Origin: Plasmopara viticola
Taxonomy: Eukaryota > Oomycota > Peronosporomycetes > Peronosporales > Peronosporaceae
Assembly (NCBI GenBank): GCA_001695595.3
Contig: MBPM02000101.1
Coordinates: 172,836 to 236,835, forward strand
Length of the DNA: 64,000 nucleotides
Direction: 5' to 3'
In this document: one piece after another, positions 58,158-64,000 of the stretch
Layout: every line of letters begins with the position of its first letter
Position numbering within the stretch: position 1 is the first letter of the stretch
Position numbers and translations under genes: made by a program
The notes under the pieces: model-generated
Databases searched by the model: none
Told to the model about the DNA's origin: nothing
The model's input: only the letters and a program-made list of their open reading frames with translations

Positions 58158-58485
58158 GCTTGGAAAAGGTTGGGGTGACGCCCTCCTTCCAAGCGCGGGG
58201 GCTAGATGCTCGCGCGCTTCGGGCAGGTGCTCTCGGGCATCTGCAGGTCTCTAACGAGTCTCACCCTCGACGCGACGGTCTCCAGCACCGGGCGCCACCT
58301 GGGCTCTTACCAAGTCAGAGATAAACAAACTAATGGAAGACCCTCAAGACCTCGGTGCTGGCTGCACTGCCCGCCGAACGAGACTCGACGTATGCGGACA
58401 CCACTCTATGCCGTGTACTAGCCAGACTGAGCCTAGCACGTGCATAACTTGGCAACGCGATAACGTAATACATTACATTACATTA
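58158..58485 (+). mobile_element. SINE-like retroposon 1 with target-site duplication
   Basis: A 328 bp GC-rich insertion starting GCTTGGAAAAGGTTGGGGTG and ending in a (ATTAC)n tail. It is flanked by CAGTAAAATCACCA (58144-58157) and CAGTAAAAATCACCA (58486-58500), a 14-15 bp target-site duplication. The unoccupied site is present in the tandem copy at 58809-58822. A simple-repeat tail and a target-site duplication of this size are hallmarks of LINE-mobilised SINEs or short LINE 3' ends. I could not confirm tRNA-type A and B boxes. Confidence 0.75.
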
Positions 58486-58510
58486 CAGTAAAAATCACCA
58501 TGAACACCCT

Positions 58511-58822
58511 GCTTGTGCTTTGAGTGGACTATAGCGCGATTTTTTGATAGACTGATCAATATAATAAACTATTGTCAGCGTCCTAAAGTTGGACTGAAGA
58601 CAAAGGTTAGACGGCTTGCCCTTTTGAGCTTATGCAACTACCTCTGGCGTATTTTGTGCAAAGTCGTAATTAAATTTGGGAAATGATACCGGGCAGGCAC
58701 TTTTCGCTAACGAGCAGGCACTCTGAATTAAATTGATTGGCATTTCTTCTCTGTGATTGGCTGGAGGGTTAACCGCGACTTTCCACGCAACTTTGACATA
58801 TTCTTCCGCAGTAAAATCACCA
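58511..58822. repeat. Tandem duplication, copy 2
   Basis: This is the second copy of 57846-58157. It lacks the retroposon present after copy 1 and runs directly into ATGAACACCCTGCACACTC, so it shows the ancestral, empty target site. Confidence 0.85.
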
Positions 58823-59423
58823 TGAACACCCTGCACACTCTTGGCCAGCCTGTCTTCAGCTCTCACGAGGACGCACGCAAAGCTATAAACACGGAGCTCG
58901 GAGATGAGCGAAAAGTGCCTGCCCGGTATCACTTCCCTAGTAAAAAAGGGGATTGACGACGTGTGTTTGACTGACACAATAAACCCCTCATCTCCGAGCT
59001 CCGTGTTTATAGCTTTGCGTGCGTCCTCGTGAGAGCTGAAGACACGCTGGCCGAGAGTTTGCAGGGTGTTCATGGTGATTTTACTGCGGAAGAATATCTC
59101 AAAGTTGCGTGGAAAGTCGCGGTTAACCCTCCAGCCAATCATAGAGAAGAAATGCAGAAATGCCAATCAATTTAATTCATATAAACATCAGTGCCTGCTT
59201 TTCGGAAAAGGTTGGGGTGACGCCCTCCTTCCAAGCGCGGGGGCTAAATGCTCGCGCGCTTCGGGCAGGTGCTCTCGGGCATCTGCAGGTCTCTAACGAG
59301 TCTCACCCTGGACTAGCCATAGAGCCTAGCACGTGCATAACTTGGCAACGCGATAACGTAATACAATACAATACAATCAGTGCCTGCCCGTTAGCGAAAA
59401 GTGCCTGCCCGGTATCATTTCCC
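58678..59423. mobile_element. Fold-back TIR element, MULE-like
   Basis: It begins GGGAAATGATACCGGGCAGG and ends with the exact complement (CCTGCCCGGTATCATTTCCC, 59404-59423). TTAAATTT occurs on both sides (58670-58677 and 59424-59431), an 8 bp target-site duplication. The arms are long: 58678-58912 pairs with 58988-59423 once retroposon 2 is removed. Both arms code for the same N-terminal peptide (MNTL.TLGQ.VFSSHEDARK) from ATGs at 58822 (plus) and 59073 (minus); on the minus strand it continues ELGDEGFIVSVKHTSS. That peptide is reminiscent of the FAR1-like N-terminus of Mutator-like transposases, which is inference. No transposase core is present, so it is non-autonomous. A further terminal-repeat piece (GTGCCTGCCCGGTATCACTT) sits in the centre near 58917-58937. 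Confidence 0.7.
59199..59375 (+). mobile_element. SINE-like retroposon 2 with target-site duplication
   Basis: It starts TTTTCGGAAAAGGTTGGGG, shares GACGCCCTCCTTCCAAGCGC and CTCGGGCATCTGCAGGTCTC with retroposon 1, lacks about 160 bp of its middle, and ends CGCGATAACGTAATACAATA with a (AATAC)n tail. ATCAGTGCCTGC flanks it at 59187-59198 and 59376-59387, a 12 bp target-site duplication different from that of copy 1. It lies inside the right terminal repeat of the fold-back element, so it inserted after that element. Confidence 0.75.
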
Positions 59424-59939
59424 TTAAATTTTTAAGAATTGTCCAGTAACTTCTTTAGTAGCCTTAAGGTGAAACGACAATTAATTGCACCTGCTCGTCT
59501 GCTCGCCTCACCAAATTTGATTGCTAAAAATTTGGCTTTAACCTGATCCTGAGTCAATCGGCGACAATCGTTACTCCTATACCCCTGGCCTGGCACTTCT
59601 ATCGTTCAGCTCCTCCAACCAAAATACTTTACGGATAAAACATGTGAGGATCAAGATTCGAATTGCGATGTCTCGGACTTGTCTGCAGGACATTCAAATA
59701 TCCATCCAAACATCTTACGCGCCTATCCATTCATAACGATCAGCTATCCAATCATACCATTAATTGCATCGACGTCATTAGATATCATCTAATACACGAA
59801 AGAATAAGATTTTTGACAAGGATAAGAAATTCATGGATAGAAATTATTATCCGTTGCAATATTGATAGCGTAACCACTGGTGATCAAAATATCTAGTTGT
59901 TTCTTCATACGGAACTCATACGTGAAAGGTGATGCAAAG
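59424..59939. other. Intergenic region upstream of MATE B
   Basis: AT-rich DNA after the nested repeats; it should hold the MATE B promoter. No gene or clear motif seen. Confidence 0.4.
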
Positions 59940-61517
59940 ATGGTCATGAAGCCAATACACCCGGATGAAAGGACATCGCTCTTGATGCACGAGGAACTCG
60001 TTGAAATGAAGGAGAAAGAAGACGAAGCACCGCTTCCGACTTTCCACGAAGAATCGTATGCAATCTGGACTATGGGCTGGTTAGTTAGTGTGACGACGTT
60101 CTGTCGGATCTCGCTTACAACGGTCTCGGTAATGTTTTTGGGCCATTTGGGGTCCAAAGAGCTCGCAGCAAGTGCGCTAGCGAGTGTGTGGACGAACGGG
60201 GTGCAGATGCTCATCTTTGGCTTTGCCATTTCAGTATGTACGCTCTGTGGCCAGGCGTACGGAGCCCAGAATTATCATCTTGTTGGGATTTGGCTCCAAC
60301 TTGCTCTGCTTTTCATCACATTGCTCTCGATTCCAGTCGTGATTTCCTTTTTCTATGTGGACATTGTCTTAAGGCTCGTGACAGACGATCTTGAAGTGTT
60401 AGCACTTGCCGACAGATATGCTCGTTACCTGGCGCCAACGGTGCTACCACAGGCCATTTACTGTGCACTTCGGCAGTATCTTCAGTCGCAAGGGATAATG
60501 AAGCCTCCTGCAGTAATTGGCATTGCCACTGTTGGTCTATCTCTCCTCACCAACTATGCGTTTATCTACGGTTGGGGCCCCTTCCCAGCACTGGGATTCA
60601 TTGGAGCACCTATTGCGCAGAGTGTGTCGTCCATTTTTCAGCCAATTGCTCTTGTCGTGTATGGCTTCTGGTACAAGGGCCACCACCGGAAAACTTGGGC
60701 TGGCTTTGATCTCAGCGCTTGCATGCAATGGGAACGCGTGTACACTTTTGTGTCGCTCTCCTTGGGCATGACGATTAACCAAGCCCTTGATGAATGGGTC
60801 TTCAACGTCATCTCCGCCATGGCAGGCACACTGGGTTCGATCAAGCTAGCAGCGAACAGCGTGTTGTTCAGCCTCTGGGGCCTTACGTTTGGGATCTATT
60901 GGGGCTTTGGGTTGCCCATGCAGGTGCGGTCGGCAAACTTTCTGGGTGCAAATCGCCCCGCGGCCGCAAAGCAGACACTGTACGTGAGTACACTGCTAGG
61001 GGGTGTCACGACCTTTGTGTGCGCCTTGCTGACGTACGTGTTCCGAGCGCCAGTCATTGGGTTCTTTACCAGCGACCCGATCGTGACCGCAGACATTGAC
61101 CGGGCCATGCCTATCTTTTGCCTTGCCGTCTTCTTGTCGGGGTTACACATCATCATGTCTGCTGTTGTCGAGGCCATGTCGTTGGCAGCGACATTGGTGG
61201 GGATCACAACGATTGGCTCTTGGTTCACTATGCTACCCGTATCGTATCTATTGGGTCTCTATTGGAATGGAGGACTTATCGGTCTCTGGTGGGGCGCTGT
61301 TTGCGGTGAGATTGTCAAGGTGAGTCTCATGGTGCTCACGCTCTGGCGCATTGACTGGCGTGCAATGGCCCGCCTTGCCGTGCAACAGGCTGAGCGTAGT
61401 GTCCCGCGGTTACTGGAAGTGAAGGCTTTGGGTCCTACGCCAGTGCGGACACGCTATTCAACGGATGTCCTTCCTGAACGGTCCTTTTTAAGGGATGGAA
61501 TAGCTAGCAGTGCATAG
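59940..61517 (+). CDS. MATE family efflux transporter B
   Basis: A 525-residue paralogue of MATE A, single-exon, on the opposite strand. Shared blocks include TVSVMFLGHLGSKELAASAL, SVCTLCGQAYGAQNYHLVGI, FGLPMQVRSANFLGANRPAA and SGLHIIMSAVVEAMSLAATL; about 12 membrane spans are visible. The N-terminal cytosolic part is about 40 residues shorter than in MATE A, and the C-terminal tail is shorter. I start at ATG 59940 (MVMKPIHPDE); an upstream in-frame ATG at 59880 would add 20 residues with no counterpart in the paralogue. Its GC content is higher than that of MATE A. Substrate unknown; such transporters can export toxins, drugs or host defence compounds. Confidence 0.9.
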   Translation: MVMKPIHPDERTSLLMHEELVEMKEKEDEAPLPTFHEESYAIWTMGWLVSVTTFCRISLTTVSVMFLGHLGSKELAASALASVWTNGVQMLIFGFAISVCTLCGQAYGAQNYHLVGIWLQLALLFITLLSIPVVISFFYVDIVLRLVTDDLEVLALADRYARYLAPTVLPQAIYCALRQYLQSQGIMKPPAVIGIATVGLSLLTNYAFIYGWGPFPALGFIGAPIAQSVSSIFQPIALVVYGFWYKGHHRKTWAGFDLSACMQWERVYTFVSLSLGMTINQALDEWVFNVISAMAGTLGSIKLAANSVLFSLWGLTFGIYWGFGLPMQVRSANFLGANRPAAAKQTLYVSTLLGGVTTFVCALLTYVFRAPVIGFFTSDPIVTADIDRAMPIFCLAVFLSGLHIIMSAVVEAMSLAATLVGITTIGSWFTMLPVSYLLGLYWNGGLIGLWWGAVCGEIVKVSLMVLTLWRIDWRAMARLAVQQAERSVPRLLEVKALGPTPVRTRYSTDVLPERSFLRDGIASSA

Positions 61518-61788
61518 CTCGTTTTGAGCCAAAAAAAGGGTTTTAAGTAGTTTTAACGACTTGAGATTTCTAGCCAATTAGATGTCACGTTTCAGTGTGT
61601 AGCACATTGAAGTGGGAGGTAGAAAGCTGGAAAGATCGTGCGACCTTTCACGGCACGCGTGGCGCCCATTATAGCATTCGCACCGCCAAGGACAGGCTCA
61701 GTTGAGTGCGTGACTTCACTGAGCTGTTTTGTTGCAGGCTGGACGCACACGGGACTGGCGTGCTGGTAGTCTAGCTCTGTCAGTGATC

Positions 61789-63798
61789 ATGTACGTGACA
61801 CGGAGACTCTTGCGCTCTACGATGCCGTCCGAGCCTGCGGTTGACAAGATGAAACAGAAAGTGTCGGTGCTTCCGCCATCGACTGCAAAACGAAGTGCAG
61901 CCGTGCGTGCGAGTGCAAAGATTGGTGAAGCGGTTGCGGATGCCGTGGGCTCTGCAGCGCGTAGTCGAGTGGGTAAGCCGTCGCCTGGAACGATGGAGAA
62001 TGGTGGGGACGAAACGAACAAGCGTTGCAAGCTTAAGCATGGAAAGAAGACGATGAACCGGCAAACAACGAGTGAATCGAGTGTGGATGTTGCTACGCTT
62101 TATGGGTATCAACGCATGGTGGACGTACATTATCGTGGAGAGCAGTATATGGAGGCCAGGATTCTCAAGCTTGATCCGGAGAAGGACGTTGTGTTTGTGC
62201 ATTACATGGGCTGGAACGCCAGGTTTGATGCGTGGGTGGACGTGAACAAGGTACTGGCCCATGGCAGTCATTGTGATGTGGTGAAGAAGAAGGACGTGAG
62301 CTGGGATGGCACCACGTCCCTCTTTGCGACGAAAGAAGAGGTCGCTGCATCTCGTCATAGGGCAACGACAAAGCCAAAGAAGGCACAGCGGACGTGGGCT
62401 GCACGGTCACCACTGACTCGACGGACAAGCTGTTCTCGTAGGAAACACAATGAGGAGAGGGTGAAGAGTGAAGAAGAAGAGCCCCATGGAGCACCACGAC
62501 TAGGACGGAGGAGCCCGAAACTGACACAGGAAGGGAAGAAACCACCGACAAAGTCACCACGAGGTGGAAAGAAAGTGGCATCGTCTTCTGGACGAAGAAC
62601 GCCGAGGCGTGTGCAAGTTGGTGTAGGGACTATTGATGAAGACAGTGAGCGGAAGAATCGGAGCAATACAGCGGATCTAGTGCTGGACGTTGAGATTGAG
62701 ACGTTGCACGAGGCATCAGGTGGGGAGGAAGCAGAGGACGATCGAACGCAAGAGCACGGGCGTACTAGCAAGGGAATAAGTTGTCAAAGTGCCGATAATG
62801 GTAGTCGAAAGCGAAAGCGAGAGGTTCAAGATGATGGCAGTGGGGGTACTTGTCACGCTACTGACTTCTCAGCGCGCAAAAAGAAGCTTAAGCAAGGCAG
62901 GGAGTCTGAAATTAGTGCTCGACTGTCACCTCATGCACGCCGTGGGGAACTGAGCCGCGCGACGCGCGAAAAACTTGCGGCGATTTTTCGGCTACGCGTG
63001 CACCAGAGACAACAGATCGAGCAATTGCATACGAGTGACACGAGTTTTCAGCAATCGTTGCAGGATTCAGCAACCGACGAGACGTCTCCAAGCGCTTCCG
63101 AGACAGATGCAAACGCAATGACGATGGCCAGTGCAGAGCTTGCAGCCGCAGAGGAGTATCAACGACAATTACAGCAGTATTACTACCAGCAACAAGTCCT
63201 GCTTGTAAGTAATTTGAACGCTGGGAGCGAAGACTTGAGCACAGTTCCTCTTCAGGGCGGTATTATGGATCCTCGAATCATTCAAGAACGCTTGACAGCA
63301 CTCGAGGAGCGTCGTCGACAACAAGCTCACGTACAGGCATATTATCGCCAGCTCATGCTCACACGGGAGCGCAACGTGCGTGCTCTGGCAGCAAATCAGG
63401 CGTTTATGGCAACGAGTGCGGCGGTGTGGGAGCAACAAATGAAGGAGACACAGAGCGAAGATGGCACGTCGTCTGTCTCGAGCTGGAAAGACGTGACAAG
63501 TGGGAGCAAGGCGACGAGCGAGAAAACAGCTGATGGATCCGAAACGGATGAGACTAGTAGATTTGATGACAACGAGAGCATGAGAGGAAGCGAGAGCGTG
63601 AAAGAAAGCGAAAGCGTGAAAGAGAGCGAGAGCGAGAGCAGCTTGACGGAAGCAAAAGCTGCCGGTGACGTTACTAAAGTTGCGTCTCCTGATACTGTGG
63701 AGAATGGAGATGACTTGTCGCCAGCTAAGAGCGTGTCTGACAAGAGCGACCCAGCAGACACGCCAACGCAAGGGGTTCTTTATGAGTTTGTATTGTAG
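61789..63798 (+). CDS. Chromo-barrel / Tudor-knot nuclear protein
   Basis: A 669-residue protein with one recognisable domain: residues about 107-157 (YQRMVDVHYRGEQYMEARIL, then VFVHYMGWNARFDAWVDVNK) form an MRG15/MOF-type chromo barrel (Tudor-knot), a reader of methylated histone tails in acetyltransferase complexes. The MRG domain and a MYST catalytic domain are absent. The rest is low-complexity: basic Arg/Lys/Ser-rich segments with likely nuclear signals, an acidic patch, a Gln/Tyr-rich stretch (EEYQRQLQQYYYQQQ), a likely coiled coil (RLTALEERRRQQAHVQAYY), and a Ser/Glu/Lys repeat near the C-terminus. The start could also be ATG 61822. TTGCAG at 61732-61737 leaves open an upstream exon. 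Partner complex unknown. Confidence 0.8.
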   Translation: MYVTRRLLRSTMPSEPAVDKMKQKVSVLPPSTAKRSAAVRASAKIGEAVADAVGSAARSRVGKPSPGTMENGGDETNKRCKLKHGKKTMNRQTTSESSVDVATLYGYQRMVDVHYRGEQYMEARILKLDPEKDVVFVHYMGWNARFDAWVDVNKVLAHGSHCDVVKKKDVSWDGTTSLFATKEEVAASRHRATTKPKKAQRTWAARSPLTRRTSCSRRKHNEERVKSEEEEPHGAPRLGRRSPKLTQEGKKPPTKSPRGGKKVASSSGRRTPRRVQVGVGTIDEDSERKNRSNTADLVLDVEIETLHEASGGEEAEDDRTQEHGRTSKGISCQSADNGSRKRKREVQDDGSGGTCHATDFSARKKKLKQGRESEISARLSPHARRGELSRATREKLAAIFRLRVHQRQQIEQLHTSDTSFQQSLQDSATDETSPSASETDANAMTMASAELAAAEEYQRQLQQYYYQQQVLLVSNLNAGSEDLSTVPLQGGIMDPRIIQERLTALEERRRQQAHVQAYYRQLMLTRERNVRALAANQAFMATSAAVWEQQMKETQSEDGTSSVSSWKDVTSGSKATSEKTADGSETDETSRFDDNESMRGSESVKESESVKESESESSLTEAKAAGDVTKVASPDTVENGDDLSPAKSVSDKSDPADTPTQGVLYEFVL

Positions 63799-63853
63799 TT
63801 GACATTGATAACATTTTTACCAAGTCCGTGATCATTGCACTTTTACTCGCCAG

Positions 63854-64000
63854 TATGTCTCTGTTGTACCGACAAGCGCGATTCACTGAACGCAAACTTG
63901 CGTCTCGGGGAAAGGCAATAGCGGATAAGATGCTTGGTCACACTTTCATGTTGTTTGGTCTACCGGGAGGTGGACGAAGGGTTGGTGGTCGTAGTGAGAA
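63854..64000 (+). CDS. Start of a possible gene, cut by window edge
   Basis: The ATG at 63854 opens a frame of 48 codons without stop to the edge: MSLLYRQARFTERKLASRGK, then AIADKMLGHTFMLFGLPGGG. Base composition is gene-like. Start is only 55 bp after the stop of the chromo-barrel gene, short even for this genome. No family recognised. Confidence 0.35.

Overview
The window looks like nuclear DNA of a plant-pathogenic oomycete (Phytophthora / downy-mildew lineage). Intact genes are GC-richer, intron-poor and have 58-99 nt introns. They sit beside long AT-rich stretches full of decayed transposons. Lineage markers are Crinkler (CRN) effector N-termini with an LYLAK-type motif (1-1.3 kb), two START/FYVE-like zinc-finger proteins, two 'WRKY19-like' CxxxxC..HGG zinc-finger proteins, and Ty3/gypsy pol relics of the kind common in oomycetes. 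I prefer a downy mildew because of LYLAK rather than LFLAK, but this is inference; the oomycete call is firm.

Layout. 1-2.0 kb: an inverted duplication whose arms each hold a broken CRN start, head-to-head with a short unknown ORF. 2.2-5.5 kb: unrecognised or decaying gene pieces. 5.9-15.5 kb: a compact housekeeping island in which neighbours share divergent promoters or end 43-200 bp apart: C1GALT1-like galactosyltransferase, TPR protein, acidic single-span membrane protein, SERF, EF-hand protein, THOC6-like WD40 protein, mitochondrial carrier, AGXT-like aminotransferase. Five of these carry, or needed, features read directly from DNA: the SERF gene, the first exons of the EF-hand and carrier genes, the middle AGXT exon, and two GC-AG introns in THOC6. 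15.5-21.4 kb: gene desert with an inverted repeat and a gypsy relic. 21.4-22.7 kb and 36.3-37.6 kb: two convergent START/FYVE-like paralogues flanking about 13.6 kb of transposon debris. 38-44 kb: a large imperfect inverted repeat of an unclassified element. 44-49.2 kb: desert.

49.2-53.7 kb and 59.9-61.5 kb: a duplicated gene set, zinc finger (+), MATE transporter (-), zinc finger (+), then MATE transporter (+) beyond a 6 kb repeat block. That block holds a hAT transposase tail and a nested cluster: a fold-back TIR element with target-site duplication, a local tandem duplication, and two SINE-like retroposons each with its own target-site duplication. The window ends with a chromo-barrel nuclear protein and the start of another possible gene.

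The genes do not form a pathway. The common theme is 'two-speed' organisation: conserved single-copy genes packed tightly, and paralogue pairs (START/FYVE, zinc finger, MATE, CRN) placed at the edges of, or inside, repeat-rich DNA.
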